This document shows, piece by piece, positions 35,800 through 44,691 of a stretch of DNA of 64,000 bases; position 1 is the stretch's first letter, and each line of letters starts with the position of its first letter. The DNA comes from Flavobacterium luminosum. GTDB lineage: Bacteria; Bacteroidota; Bacteroidia; Flavobacteriales; Flavobacteriaceae. Location: positions 186,001 to 250,000 of the forward strand of contig NZ_JAMLJM010000003.1 in NCBI RefSeq assembly GCF_023635005.1, given 5' to 3'. The notes under the pieces were generated by a model. That model did not search any database. It worked only from the letters and a program-made list of their open reading frames with translations, and was not told where the DNA came from. Made by a program: the position numbers and the translations under genes.

Positions 35800-35836
35800 G
35801 AGAAAAATGCCAATCCTCACCGATTGGCATTTTTTA
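35800..35836. terminator. Terminator of cvfB
   Basis: 13-bp stem AAAAATGCCAATC / GATTGGCATTTTT (35803-35815 and 35822-35834), 6-nt loop, with runs of A and T. It lies 32 nt after the cvfB stop. Confidence 0.9.
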
Positions 35837-35867
35837 TTTTTAAAACAGATAATATGTGATTAAAAAA

Positions 35868-36701
35868 CTATTCTTGGATCAAATAAATTCCGTCTTCTTT
35901 GATTTCTATACGTTTTTGTTTGTACAATGTTCCTATAGCCTTCTTAAAAGTCTTTTTGCTCATTTTAAGTACGGTCTTAATATCCTCTGGATGCGAATTA
36001 TCATTTAATCGTAAAAAACCACGACTGGCTTTTAATTCGTCAAGGATTACCTGTCCTGAAGCATCTATTCGTTCTAAACCAAAGGGTTGACGGGAAACAT
36101 CAATTTTTCCATCAGGACGAATGTTTTTTATGTATCCAATGATTCGGTCACCGGTACGCAAATCTTCAAAAACTTCATTTTTATACAATAATCCTTTGTG
36201 CTTTTCATTAATGATTACATTAATTCCTGCATCCGTAATATGAGAAACGATCAAATCGACTTCTTCTCCTTTCTCCACTGTGATTTCTTTGTTGTCTAAA
36301 AACTGATTCGTTTTACTAGAACCTACTAAACGATTGGTTTTTTCATCTAAGTACATGTAGATTAGATAGCGTTTTCCTTGTTCCATAGGACGAGCCTGCT
36401 CCTTGAAGGGCACAAAAAGATCCTTTTCTAGCCCCATATCCATGAAAGCCCCAAATTGATTGATATAATTCACGCGTAATAACGCAAATTCATAACAATA
36501 AATGTAGGGTTCCAAAGTCGTCGCGACCGGACGCTCTTCCTGATCAAGGTATACAAATACTTCTATTTCCTCTCCTATTTCGAAATGTTCGGGAACGTAT
36601 TTGTTCGGCAGTAAAATATCTTTTTCACCATCGGTAAGATATAAGCCAATCTTGGTATCGCGTGCTATAGTAAGGGTATTGAATTTTCCTATTTGAATCA
36701 T
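35868..36701 (-). CDS. cvfB: CvfB-type S1 RNA-binding protein
   Basis: 277 residues from the ATG at 36701. An in-frame TTG at 36722 overlaps a -7 box (TACATTTG, 36727-36720) and is rejected. It has three S1-like beta-barrels (LPNKYVPEHF..., VNYINQFGAFMDMGLEKDLFVPF, DAGINVIINEKHKGLLY) and a C-terminal winged helix (MSKKTFKKAIGTLYKQKRI). CvfB/YitL proteins bind RNA and affect virulence or stress gene expression in Firmicutes. The role in Bacteroidota is not known. It is read in the same direction as menD. Confidence 0.85.
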   Translation of the reverse strand: MIQIGKFNTLTIARDTKIGLYLTDGEKDILLPNKYVPEHFEIGEEIEVFVYLDQEERPVATTLEPYIYCYEFALLRVNYINQFGAFMDMGLEKDLFVPFKEQARPMEQGKRYLIYMYLDEKTNRLVGSSKTNQFLDNKEITVEKGEEVDLIVSHITDAGINVIINEKHKGLLYKNEVFEDLRTGDRIIGYIKNIRPDGKIDVSRQPFGLERIDASGQVILDELKASRGFLRLNDNSHPEDIKTVLKMSKKTFKKAIGTLYKQKRIEIKEDGIYLIQE

Positions 36702-36813
36702 CTTGTCAGTATCAAAGTGCAAATGTACAAAGTTTAAGTAAAAAAACGACTATTGCCTGTATTGTCTATCCAAGGTATAGTTGTCTATCTGGTTCTTAAC
36801 CAAATTTTGCGTT

Positions 36814-38466
36814 TTATGTCAATTTTTTAAAATACTCTAACAAAATTTTATTGTTCAATTTTTCCGGGGTAAAAATCTCTAAAATCACCGGTTTTGTATT
36901 TTTTTCGAAATCATCCCATTGTTGTTTAATTTCTTCTTCCGAAGTGGCCATCCTATAATCGAAACCATACATTTTAGCCAAATGCTCTGCCGTTAACTGG
37001 TGCGAGGTTTCAAAAAACGTATTAAAGGTTTCTGTTTCCTGATGACCAGGAAGGATTCTAAAAATACCGCCCCCTCTGTTATTGATTAGAATAATTTTAA
37101 AATCATTGGGAATGTAGTTGTTCCAAAGTGCGTTGCTATCATAAAAGAAACTAATATCTCCGGTAATGCAAAACGTCTTTTTATGATTCACCACTGCCGC
37201 TCCAACCGCTGTAGACGTACTTCCATCGATACCACTGGTTCCTCGATTACAAAACACTTCTATACTAGGATGTATCGGAAACAACTGTGCGTAACGAATG
37301 GCTGAACTGTTACTGATTTGTAACTGGCAATCCTGAGGCAAATGGGTCAACACGGTTTCAAACACTTTAAAATCTGAAAAAGGAATTCCTTTTGCGTATT
37401 CTTGATGTTTATGCAATCGGTTTTCTCTAATTTCTAAAATTTGGCGTTGGTAGCTACTATTGACTTCCTTCGTTTGCGGTAAAAAAGCACTAAAGAAGGT
37501 ATTCGGATTGGTTTCAAAATGTTTTGTCAATGCCTTAAAGGTATCGTAAGCCCTTAACTCATCGATATGCCAATGGTGTTTGGGTTTGTATTTGCGTAAA
37601 AAAGCTTTGATTCTTTTGGACACTATCATTCCACCAGTCGTCACCAAAATATCGGGTTGAAAATTTATAAAATCCTCTTCCGTAAAAGGCGTAATGATGG
37701 TATCGATATTGGTAATAAAATTGGGATGATACACATTCGAAGTCACTTCTGTCATTACTACCACAGCAGCGTCATTTCCCAAATGGTCTAAGTATTCCTG
37801 TGCGATAGCGCCTGGATCATTGGCTCCTAAAAGGATTATTTTTTTAGGTGATTCGTTCCAAATGGTACTGTATTCCGTCAACTCTAATTCGGGTTTTGGG
37901 TCTTCGTATAATTCGACCATCACTGGCTTTACCGAAGGACTGGACACTGTTTCATAAAGTGGTTCTTCGAAAGGCACGTTAATGTGTACCGGTCCTTTTT
38001 GACTGGCCGCAATGAACAACGCTTCTTGTATTTTTAGGTCATTCGCTTCAGAAGCTTCTTCGGTCAAATTAGCGTTGAACAAACTGTGATTGGCATATAC
38101 ATTGGCTTGACGTATAGTTTGTCCGTCACCAATATCTATTTTATCATGCGGTCTATCGGCAGATATTACTACTAATGGAATCTGACTGTAGAAAGCTTCT
38201 GCCACCGCAGGATAATAATTCAACAAAGCAGAACCCGAAGTACAAACCACGGCTACCGGTTTTTGAATTTGCTGGGCTATTCCCAAGGCAAAAAAAGCCG
38301 CACTGCGCTCGTCTGCCACACTGTAACAAGTAAACGCCTCATGATTTGTAAAACCAATGGTTAGAGGAGCGTTACGGGAGCCTGGAGAAATCACTATATG
38401 TTGGAGCCCTTTCGCTTTACAAATTTCAATGACACTTTGTGCTAAGGGTATTTTTGGGTAGATCAT
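36814..38466 (-). CDS. menD: SEPHCHC synthase (2-succinyl-5-enolpyruvyl-6-hydroxy-3-cyclohexene-1-carboxylate synthase)
   Basis: 550 residues of the thiamine diphosphate enzyme family. Motifs: ISPGSRNAPLTIGF, the catalytic Glu in VADERSAAFFALG, the TSGSALLNYYPAVAEA segment, and the ThDP motif GDISFFYDSNALWNN. MenD is the first committed enzyme of menaquinone synthesis and joins isochorismate and 2-oxoglutarate. The ATG at 38466 is preferred over the GTG at 38487, because CAAAGTTA at 38487-38494 is a -7 box (TAACTTTG) on the minus strand. Confidence 0.94.
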   Translation of the reverse strand: MIYPKIPLAQSVIEICKAKGLQHIVISPGSRNAPLTIGFTNHEAFTCYSVADERSAAFFALGIAQQIQKPVAVVCTSGSALLNYYPAVAEAFYSQIPLVVISADRPHDKIDIGDGQTIRQANVYANHSLFNANLTEEASEANDLKIQEALFIAASQKGPVHINVPFEEPLYETVSSPSVKPVMVELYEDPKPELELTEYSTIWNESPKKIILLGANDPGAIAQEYLDHLGNDAAVVVMTEVTSNVYHPNFITNIDTIITPFTEEDFINFQPDILVTTGGMIVSKRIKAFLRKYKPKHHWHIDELRAYDTFKALTKHFETNPNTFFSAFLPQTKEVNSSYQRQILEIRENRLHKHQEYAKGIPFSDFKVFETVLTHLPQDCQLQISNSSAIRYAQLFPIHPSIEVFCNRGTSGIDGSTSTAVGAAVVNHKKTFCITGDISFFYDSNALWNNYIPNDFKIILINNRGGGIFRILPGHQETETFNTFFETSHQLTAEHLAKMYGFDYRMATSEEEIKQQWDDFEKNTKPVILEIFTPEKLNNKILLEYFKKLT

Positions 38467-38491
38467 TTTACAAATTTTCGATACCACAAAG

Positions 38492-39184
38492 TTACGAAGT
38501 TGAAATATCTTTTAGACCGATTTCTTCCTTCTCTTTTAAAATTAAAAAGCGGTAAAATGTAAAATGTGCAAAACCATAGGACAAAATAACTATCTGATAA
38601 ATTGCTTCGCTTTTGATGTAAAATTTATTGATAAAGAAAGCGGCAATCTGTACAATAAATAAAATGGCGCTAATCAGTAGCCAATACCCTTTTGCATCGG
38701 CATTGTTCAAATAATTAATGATGGCTACCCCACCCATGAACGAAGTAAGCAAAGCATTGATAATCCATATCCAATACGCGTCTCCTAGAGCAAGCAATAC
38801 AAAATTAATGATGTAAAGGTACAATACAAAAAAAGGAATCATGGCCATGAGCACTGCTCCTCTGTTTTGTTTTTCAATATCGTTGATGATCAAAAGAGTC
38901 AAACAAAATTTAAATAAGACCGAAGAAACACTTCCCATAATGAACAAAACCGAATCTCCCGTAAAAAAAAGTACCGAAGCTATTTGATACAACAACAATC
39001 CAACAAAATATAGGGAACTTCGCGTCACTGAAGTCTTGTAATACAAAAACATTAAAATGGGAATTCTAACAAACCAAAAGTATGTTTCTGGCTCCTCTAT
39101 ATTGAACAAGGAAGTCACACTATACATTCCCAGATTTAGGAAGTACAGCCAAACGACTACTTTTGAAAAATTTTGCAAACTCAT
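38492..39184 (-). CDS. Multi-pass membrane protein, possibly lysoplasmalogenase-like
   Basis: 230 residues with about eight hydrophobic segments and short loops. The pattern of helices resembles YhhN/TMEM86 lysoplasmalogenases, and a more obvious member lies at 42246-42914. Motifs of that family (such as GD-x-x-L-M) are only loosely matched (FTGDSVLFIMG), so the name is tentative. The stop lies in the promoter zone of menD, 25 nt before it, so the two could be co-transcribed. It is divergent from the GNAT gene. Confidence 0.6.
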   Translation of the reverse strand: MSLQNFSKVVVWLYFLNLGMYSVTSLFNIEEPETYFWFVRIPILMFLYYKTSVTRSSLYFVGLLLYQIASVLFFTGDSVLFIMGSVSSVLFKFCLTLLIINDIEKQNRGAVLMAMIPFFVLYLYIINFVLLALGDAYWIWIINALLTSFMGGVAIINYLNNADAKGYWLLISAILFIVQIAAFFINKFYIKSEAIYQIVILSYGFAHFTFYRFLILKEKEEIGLKDISTS

Positions 39185-39216
39185 ACGTTAAATATACTTA
39201 TTTTTACAGAAACACA

Positions 39217-39720
39217 ATGACTATGTCGATTATTATCCGAAAAGCAAACGAAGACGACCTACCTTTTGTACTAGAAATTGTAAATCATGAAATTCTAAGC
39301 AGCACTGCTATTTGGGATTATGACGTTCGAAGCCTATCGCAACAAACTGCCATTTTCAAAGAAAAAGAAGAAAAAAACCAACCTTTTCTCGTGGCTGAAA
39401 AAGACGGTATGATTGTCGGTTTTGGGACTTACGGAACCTTTCGATTCAAAGTAGGCTATCGATTCACTGTAGAACATTCTGTATATGTCCGCCAAGGGTT
39501 TCAAGGTTTGGGCATCGGTGCTTTATTGATGAAAGAGTTAATTCTTATTGCCAAAGAACAGCAACTACACACGATGATAGGAGTTATTGACTCTGAAAAT
39601 CTTGGAAGTATTACCTTTCACGAGAAATTAGGTTTCCAGAAAGCAGGGCATTTAAAAGAAACCGGTTACAAGTTTGACCGATGGCTGGATTCTATTTTCA
39701 TGCAGTTGCTTTTAGACTAG
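39217..39720 (+). CDS. GNAT-family N-acetyltransferase (PAT-like)
   Basis: 167 residues from the ATG at 39217 (MTMSIIIRKANEDD). A second ATG at 39223 is possible, while an ORF start at 39163 would overlap the divergent gene. Acetyl-CoA binding is shown by VRQGFQGLGIGALLMKEL (Q/R-x-x-G-x-G/A). TAIWDYDVRS and SENLGSITFHEKLGFQKAGHL resemble phosphinothricin acetyltransferase-type enzymes, which acetylate small amines or methionine derivatives. The true substrate is unknown. It is followed by prmA, which has its own promoter. Confidence 0.82.
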   Translation: MTMSIIIRKANEDDLPFVLEIVNHEILSSTAIWDYDVRSLSQQTAIFKEKEEKNQPFLVAEKDGMIVGFGTYGTFRFKVGYRFTVEHSVYVRQGFQGLGIGALLMKELILIAKEQQLHTMIGVIDSENLGSITFHEKLGFQKAGHLKETGYKFDRWLDSIFMQLLLD

Positions 39721-39742
39721 TTTCTTTTCTTCTTGTAATTTG

Positions 39743-39750
39743 TACCTTTG
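39743..39750 (+). promoter_or_regulatory. -7 box TACCTTTG of prmA
   Basis: Exact TAnnTTTG 14 nt before the ATG at 39765. It indicates a short leader and argues against the longer ORF that begins at 39681 inside the GNAT gene. Confidence 0.6.
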
Positions 39751-39764
39751 CAAAAAAATCAAAC

Positions 39765-40601
39765 ATGTCAAACATCTATATCGGTTATCATTTTACGGTT
39801 AGCCCTAAAGAATTGGGAACTGAAATTTTAATTGCTGAATTAGGCGAAAAACCTTTTGATAGTTTCATTGAAACTGAAGACGGATTCTCTGCCTTTATCC
39901 CTAAGTCGCTATGGTCAGAGGATCTTCTTGAAGATATTTACCTTTTAAACAACCCCGACTTTTCTATTAGTTATACGACCGAAGAAATCGAGCAACAAAA
40001 CTGGAACGAGGTTTGGGAAAAAAATTTCGACCCTATTGATGTCGATGGTTTGTGTCATGTTCGTGCTCCTTTTCACCCAAAGACCGATGCTCCTTATGAC
40101 ATCGTTATTGAACCTAAGATGAGTTTTGGTACAGGGCATCACGAAACTACCCACATGATGATTCAATATTTGTTGGACATGAATGTGGAAGGAATGAAAA
40201 CGCTAGATATGGGATGCGGGACTGCAATTTTGGCCATTTTGGCTGAAATGAAAGGCGCAAAACCTATTGATGCTATCGATATTGACAATTGGTGCTACCT
40301 GAATTCCATTGAAAACGCTGAAAGAAATCACTGTCAGCACATTAGCGTTTACGAAGGAGACGCTTCGATATTGGAAGGTAAAAAATACGACCTGATTATT
40401 GCTAATATTAACCGAAACATATTGCTAAATGATATGGCAACCTATGTGGAGTGTCTGAACCCTGGAGGTATTATTTTATTCAGTGGTTTTTACGAACAAG
40501 ACATTCCTCATATCGATGCTTCTTGTACGGAGAAAGGTTTAACATTTCTTTCTAAAATTCAACGCAACAATTGGGTATCTTTGAAGTATCAAAAATCATA
40601 A
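39765..40601 (+). CDS. prmA: Ribosomal protein L11 methyltransferase
   Basis: 278 residues. N-terminal recognition domain, then a class I SAM-dependent methyltransferase fold with TLDMGCGTAILAILAEMKGA (SAM binding), the preceding FGTGHHETTHMM and the active-site-type IANINRNILL. PrmA methylates lysines of ribosomal protein L11. Length and motifs are normal. The start at 39765 matches the expected N-terminus (MSNIYIGYHFTV). It is followed 43 nt later by clpS, a common neighbour pair. Confidence 0.92.
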   Translation: MSNIYIGYHFTVSPKELGTEILIAELGEKPFDSFIETEDGFSAFIPKSLWSEDLLEDIYLLNNPDFSISYTTEEIEQQNWNEVWEKNFDPIDVDGLCHVRAPFHPKTDAPYDIVIEPKMSFGTGHHETTHMMIQYLLDMNVEGMKTLDMGCGTAILAILAEMKGAKPIDAIDIDNWCYLNSIENAERNHCQHISVYEGDASILEGKKYDLIIANINRNILLNDMATYVECLNPGGIILFSGFYEQDIPHIDASCTEKGLTFLSKIQRNNWVSLKYQKS

Positions 40602-40644
40602 GAATCATTGCATTAATCGTTTAACGTTCAAGTCTATAACACCA

Positions 40645-40920
40645 ATGGCAACAATTGAAAAAATTCAAGAAAAATTAGATGTTTTGGAATTGGTCGCTCC
40701 TAACCATGAAATTATTTTATACAATGACGATGTCAATACTTTTGATCACGTTATTGAAACCTTAATTCGTGTTTGTGATCATGATGATTTACAGGCTGAG
40801 CAATGCGCTATTTTAGTTCATTATGCCGGTAAATGCACAGTAAAAACAGGCGCTTTAGACGAATTAAAACCACAATGCACCGCTTTGTTGGAAGCAGGAT
40901 TAAGTGCTGAATTAATTTAA
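40645..40920 (+). CDS. clpS: ATP-dependent Clp protease adaptor ClpS
   Basis: 91 residues. The N-terminal tail is followed by the ClpS core with IILYNDDVNTFDHVIETLI (N-degron pocket residues N-D-x-x-T-F-D), QAEQCAILVHYAGKC and TGALDELKPQC. ClpS delivers N-end-rule substrates to ClpAP (or ClpCP) for degradation. It is a normal-length member. It lies directly after prmA. Confidence 0.92.
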   Translation: MATIEKIQEKLDVLELVAPNHEIILYNDDVNTFDHVIETLIRVCDHDDLQAEQCAILVHYAGKCTVKTGALDELKPQCTALLEAGLSAELI

Positions 40921-40978
40921 CATTTTTTGCTTAAATAGTTAAATATTTTTATCTTTCCGTTTTAAACCTATTGTTTTA

Positions 40979-42253
40979 ATGGAAAATTACGGAAAGATAT
41001 TACTTATTGCCATGCCTTGCTTTTTACTTTTGATTATCATAGAAAAGCTGTATGGTTATTTCAAAGGGGTTCACTACGCCCCGCTTATGGATAGTGTTTC
41101 CAGTATCAGCTCTGGGATTACGAATGCTACAAAAGACATTTTAGGAATCAGTTTTTCCATTTTGAGCTATGAATGGATGGTTTCCCACATGGCTGTATTT
41201 CATGTGCAAGCCTCTGTTTTAGCCTATTGTATTGCTTTTATTGTAATTGATTTTCAGGGCTATTGGACACACCGATGGTCTCACCAAATCAATCTTTTCT
41301 GGAACAAACATGCGATACACCACAGTAGCGAGGAGTTTAATTTGTCGTGCGCGCTTCGACAATCGGTTTCCTCATTTGTGAATTTGTTCACGTTCCTATT
41401 GCTCCCTGCCGCTCTCTTGGGTGTACCCGCTACGGTGATTAGTATCACCCTTCCGTTGCATTTCTTTTTACAATTTTGGTACCATACCCGTTATATTAAC
41501 AAGCTTGGAATTTTAGAAAAAATTATTGTTACTCCCTCGCATCATCGAGTACATCATGCCATTAATCCGGAATATTTAGATAAAAATCATTCCCAAATTT
41601 TTATCATTTGGGATAAACTATTTGGCACTTTTCAAGAAGAATTACCGGATGTCCCTCCTGTTTTTGGCATTACCCGCCCCGCTGCCACTTGGAATCCCAT
41701 CAAAATCAATTTTCAGCACTTGGGAGTACTTATCCGAGATGCTTGGCATGCTGAGCACTTCATCGATAAATTAAAAATATGGTTTATGCCTACTGGATGG
41801 CGTCCAGAAGGTTTTGACGAAAAGTATCCGTTACGAAAAATTGATGCTGTTTATGATTTTCAAAAATACGGCACCGAAAATCCAAAAGCCCTTATTGGCT
41901 GGTCCGTTGCACAATTACTAATTACTTTATTGTTCATCACTTATTTCTTTGACAATATCGGCGCACTGACTTTTACGGAGCTCATCCTCTATGGCATTTT
42001 TGTTTTTGTAACCGTCTACAGTTATACCGAACTCATGGATAAAAACCAATTCGCCTTTGTTTGGGAAGCGATCCGTTTTTTTTATGCGACTTCGCTGATT
42101 GTTATCCATGGAAATTGGTTTGGTCTAGACGAACAGATTCCTAACGGGACGTATATTGTCTTGGGCTATTTGAGCCTATCGTTCGCGGTAAGTCTTTACT
42201 TTTCTTTTATTTCATTTAAAAAAAATCTTAATCCTATCACTCTCAATGTCTAA
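40979..42253 (+). CDS. Sterol desaturase/fatty-acid hydroxylase-family membrane protein
   Basis: 424 residues. Membrane helices at the N-terminus and around residues 60-170. The di-iron His clusters are HRWSH (about 98-102), HAIHHSSEEFN (about 109-119) and PSHHRVHHAIN (about 187-197), the complete set for this family. It then has a C-terminal extension of about 150 residues with three further helices. The enzymes use O2 to hydroxylate or desaturate lipids. The substrate here is unknown, and a role in ornithine-lipid or sterol-like modification is only a guess. It overlaps the next gene by 8 nt. Confidence 0.85.
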   Translation: MENYGKILLIAMPCFLLLIIIEKLYGYFKGVHYAPLMDSVSSISSGITNATKDILGISFSILSYEWMVSHMAVFHVQASVLAYCIAFIVIDFQGYWTHRWSHQINLFWNKHAIHHSSEEFNLSCALRQSVSSFVNLFTFLLLPAALLGVPATVISITLPLHFFLQFWYHTRYINKLGILEKIIVTPSHHRVHHAINPEYLDKNHSQIFIIWDKLFGTFQEELPDVPPVFGITRPAATWNPIKINFQHLGVLIRDAWHAEHFIDKLKIWFMPTGWRPEGFDEKYPLRKIDAVYDFQKYGTENPKALIGWSVAQLLITLLFITYFFDNIGALTFTELILYGIFVFVTVYSYTELMDKNQFAFVWEAIRFFYATSLIVIHGNWFGLDEQIPNGTYIVLGYLSLSFAVSLYFSFISFKKNLNPITLNV

Positions 42254-42914
42254 ATCATCCAAATACCTCAACCTATTTGTAGCCATCAGTCTGTTTTATC
42301 TTTTATTGATAATTATAAAAAAAGAAGAAATCGCCTGGTTTTTCAAACCTTTATTACTACCCGGTCTGATTTTGGCTACGAATGAATCTCTGGAATTTCC
42401 CACTAAAAAATGGTTGCTTTTTGCCTTAGTGTTTTCTTGGTTGGGGGATGTGATTCTGATGTTTTCACCTTATCACGAACTATTCTTTGTGTTTGGATTG
42501 GTTGCTTTTCTTATAGCCCATCTTTTGTATATTGTACTGTTTACGAAGCAATCTACCGTCAAATCTCCGAAGTTGTTTTGGTTTATTATTGGCATACTTC
42601 TGGTTTCAGGTTACTTATATGCCATGCTTACGCTCTTATTGCCTTCTGTAGGAGGACTGCTTATCCCGGTTTCGGTTTATGCCTTTGTCATTTCCTTTAT
42701 GTTAATTATGGCTATTCGTGGTTATTTAACTTGGAAAGCTCCTCTTAACCTTCTGATTCTTAATGGTGCTGTTGCTTTTATTGTTTCTGACAGCCTACTG
42801 GCTATCGATAAATTCTATGCGCCTTTACCCAATAGCAGTTTATTGATTATGGCTACGTATCTGATTGCACAATATCTGATTTGCTTTGGCATACAGCGAT
42901 TGAATCAACGTTAA
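42246..42914 (+). CDS. Lysoplasmalogenase-like protein (YhhN family)
   Basis: 222 residues with about eight membrane helices. Family signatures include FKPLLLPGLILA, FSWLGDVILMF and FGLVAFLIAHLLYIVLF, with the conserved acidic residue in the second. YhhN/TMEM86B proteins cleave the vinyl-ether bond of lysoplasmalogens. It overlaps the hydroxylase gene by 8 nt, so both may act on membrane lipids in one pathway (inference). It ends at a strong terminator. Confidence 0.82.
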   Translation: MSKSSKYLNLFVAISLFYLLLIIIKKEEIAWFFKPLLLPGLILATNESLEFPTKKWLLFALVFSWLGDVILMFSPYHELFFVFGLVAFLIAHLLYIVLFTKQSTVKSPKLFWFIIGILLVSGYLYAMLTLLLPSVGGLLIPVSVYAFVISFMLIMAIRGYLTWKAPLNLLILNGAVAFIVSDSLLAIDKFYAPLPNSSLLIMATYLIAQYLICFGIQRLNQR

Positions 42915-42916
42915 TA

Positions 42917-42950
42917 AAAAAAACTCTCGACAAATCGAGAGTTTTTTTAT
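42917..42950. terminator. Bidirectional terminator between the lysoplasmalogenase-like gene and the sulfur-transport pair
   Basis: 10-bp stem AAACTCTCGA / TCGAGAGTTT (42921-42930 and 42935-42944), loop CAAA, T run, with A run on the other flank. Confidence 0.92.
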
Positions 42951-42967
42951 TTTTTTTATGTCTTGTC

Positions 42968-43381
42968 TTAATGCGGCAATTTGTCTTTCAATAAGCCATA
43001 ACTGAAAGTTCCCAGAAGAGCTCCGAAAAGCACCACTACTGCGGCCGGTATTCCTGTCCCCAATAAAATAAAAACAGGTCCAGGACAAGCGCCTACAAGC
43101 GCCCAACCTAATCCGAACATAAAACCTCCAACAATATAACGTACAAACTTTTTCTCTTTGTCTACGATTTCAATAGGCTGACCTTTGTAGTCTTTGATTT
43201 CCTTTTTCTTGATGATTTTGATTCCACAAACTCCTACCAAAATAGCCACCCCAATCATACCGTACATGTGAAACGATTGGAACATAAACATTTCGTACAC
43301 ACGATACCAAGAAAGTGCTTCTGCTTTGGTTAGGGTAATCCCAAACAAAACTCCTACTGCAAAAAATCGAAATAATTTCAT
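42968..43381 (-). CDS. YeeE/YedE-family sulfur transport protein, C-terminal half
   Basis: 137 residues with four helices. The key motif ALVGACPGPV contains the cysteine pathway residue of this family, preceded by GFMFGLGW. Together with the upstream gene (4 nt away) it makes one YeeE/YedE (TsuA-like) transporter split into two chains. Such transporters import thiosulfate or related sulfur compounds. The pairing fits the sulfide oxidation-type gene elsewhere in the window, though no direct link is shown. Confidence 0.85.
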   Translation of the reverse strand: MKLFRFFAVGVLFGITLTKAEALSWYRVYEMFMFQSFHMYGMIGVAILVGVCGIKIIKKKEIKDYKGQPIEIVDKEKKFVRYIVGGFMFGLGWALVGACPGPVFILLGTGIPAAVVVLFGALLGTFSYGLLKDKLPH

Positions 43382-43385
43382 TTTC

Positions 43386-43943
43386 TTAAAAAATTAGGGG
43401 TATTAAAAAATGTGCCATTACCAATCCACCTAAGAAAAAACCGATTACGGCAATTAACGAAGGTACCTGCAAATTACTTAATCCAGTGATAGCGTGTCCA
43501 GAAGTACAGCCACCGGCATAAGGTGTTCCAAAACCAATTAAGAAACCACCCAAAAGTAATAGTAGCAACCCTTTTGCACTACTCATCGCTTCTGCTCCAA
43601 AAATAGCATCCGGCACTAATTTCCCGTTAGGAGCGTCTATTCCAATGACTTCCAATTGTTTAATTGTTTTAGGGTTTAACGTCACATTTTCAGGATTCCA
43701 TAGAAAGTGATACGCAATGAAGCCGCCAACGATAGAGCCCAAAACAATCGCTAGATTCCATTTTTGTTCTTTCCAATCGAAATCGAAATACGAAGCACAT
43801 TTATTGCCTCCGGACATAGAACAAATGGTTCTCAGATTAGAAGACATTCCGAAGGTTTTCCCAAAATATGTCAATAATAACATTACGACACCGATCAATA
43901 AACCTGCAATTGACCAATGCCATGTATTTGTAATAAACTCCAT
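43386..43943 (-). CDS. YeeE/YedE-family sulfur transport protein, N-terminal half
   Basis: 185 residues, about five helices. Motifs: RTICSMSGGNKCASYF in the first half and GFGTPYAGGCTSGHAI (the GGCTSGH signature). It works with the adjacent 137-residue half. The first gene of the pair, it has a -7 box TATTTTTG at 43967-43960 on the minus strand. The split organisation is common in Bacteroidota and Proteobacteria. Confidence 0.85.
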   Translation of the reverse strand: MEFITNTWHWSIAGLLIGVVMLLLTYFGKTFGMSSNLRTICSMSGGNKCASYFDFDWKEQKWNLAIVLGSIVGGFIAYHFLWNPENVTLNPKTIKQLEVIGIDAPNGKLVPDAIFGAEAMSSAKGLLLLLLGGFLIGFGTPYAGGCTSGHAITGLSNLQVPSLIAVIGFFLGGLVMAHFLIPLIF

Positions 43944-43959
43944 TTAAAAATATTTTTTA

Positions 43960-43987
43960 CAAAAATATAAGTTTGTCACTATATTTG
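43960..43987. promoter_or_regulatory. Divergent promoter pair between sulfur transporter and lipoprotein genes
   Basis: TATTTTTG on the minus strand (43967-43960) and TATATTTG on the plus strand (43980-43987) are both exact -7 boxes, 12 nt apart and facing outward. Confidence 0.6.
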
Positions 43988-44024
43988 TTCTACTTCTATG
44001 GAAAAAGTAATAAACAAAATTTGT

Positions 44025-44480
44025 ATGAAAACGATCATTGTACCCCTACTTGCATTTTCTCTTGCGGTTAGTTCTTGCATCAGTACCAAATCTACCATCA
44101 AAAATATTGATGACAGTGTGGTAGGCCCCGCATTGAATGAAAAATACAACAGCTTTATTATCACTCAAAAAGCCACGAATAAGAAGTACGGTTATGATGA
44201 GGATTATCCCGTGAATGTTGGGTTTACCTCTTTAGCAGATGGTACGCAAAACGAAATTCGTTTTTTAAATGCTTTGGCTGGACCCAAAGGTGAAAAAATC
44301 ACGTACGAAAAAAAGGAATCCTGTTGTCCTTTTCCCACGAAGAAGAGTGAAATGGGAGCCGGCACGCTTGATGTGTATGAAATCACTTGGGAAGGCAACC
44401 CTAAACCGGTTATTTTGTATTTAAACAAATTTGAAAAAGGTGTTTTAATGATTCCCATGGGATTTACAGCACGCTTATAG
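44025..44480 (+). CDS. Lipoprotein of unknown function
   Basis: 151 residues from the ATG at 44025. A start at 43998 would lie almost on the transcription start and spoil the signal peptide. The lipobox is at C18 (MKTIIVPLLAFSLAVSSC). The mature part contains a Cys pair (KKESCCPFPTKKSEMGAG) and VYEITWEGNPKPVILYLN. No family is recognised with certainty. The protein is probably membrane-anchored in the periplasm or at the outer membrane. It is divergent from the sulfur-transport pair. Confidence 0.72.
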   Translation: MKTIIVPLLAFSLAVSSCISTKSTIKNIDDSVVGPALNEKYNSFIITQKATNKKYGYDEDYPVNVGFTSLADGTQNEIRFLNALAGPKGEKITYEKKESCCPFPTKKSEMGAGTLDVYEITWEGNPKPVILYLNKFEKGVLMIPMGFTARL

Positions 44481-44657
44481 TTTTCGATAAATCCTTTCCA
44501 AAGTTTCGCTTAGATTTAATACGTCCTTTATACCAGAAGAGGCTGTTTGCTTTATATTGTCTTAGTACAAATATTGTCACATATTTTAAATCTTAAAACT
44601 GTTCTTATTATTGACTTGATTTGGTGTTAGACGCCACTATCCTATTCTTTTTTTGAG

Positions 44658-44665
44658 TAATTTTG
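44658..44665 (+). promoter_or_regulatory. -7 box TAATTTTG of the FUSC-like gene
   Basis: Exact TAnnTTTG 26 nt before the ATG at 44692. Confidence 0.55.
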
Positions 44666-44691
44666 TGGTATCCTAATCAACACCGCTCTTC

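Noticed and set aside
35565..35813. 82-codon minus-strand ORF downstream of cvfB
   Set aside because: It runs through two perfect hairpins and the cvfB terminator and has an unconvincing amino-acid composition.
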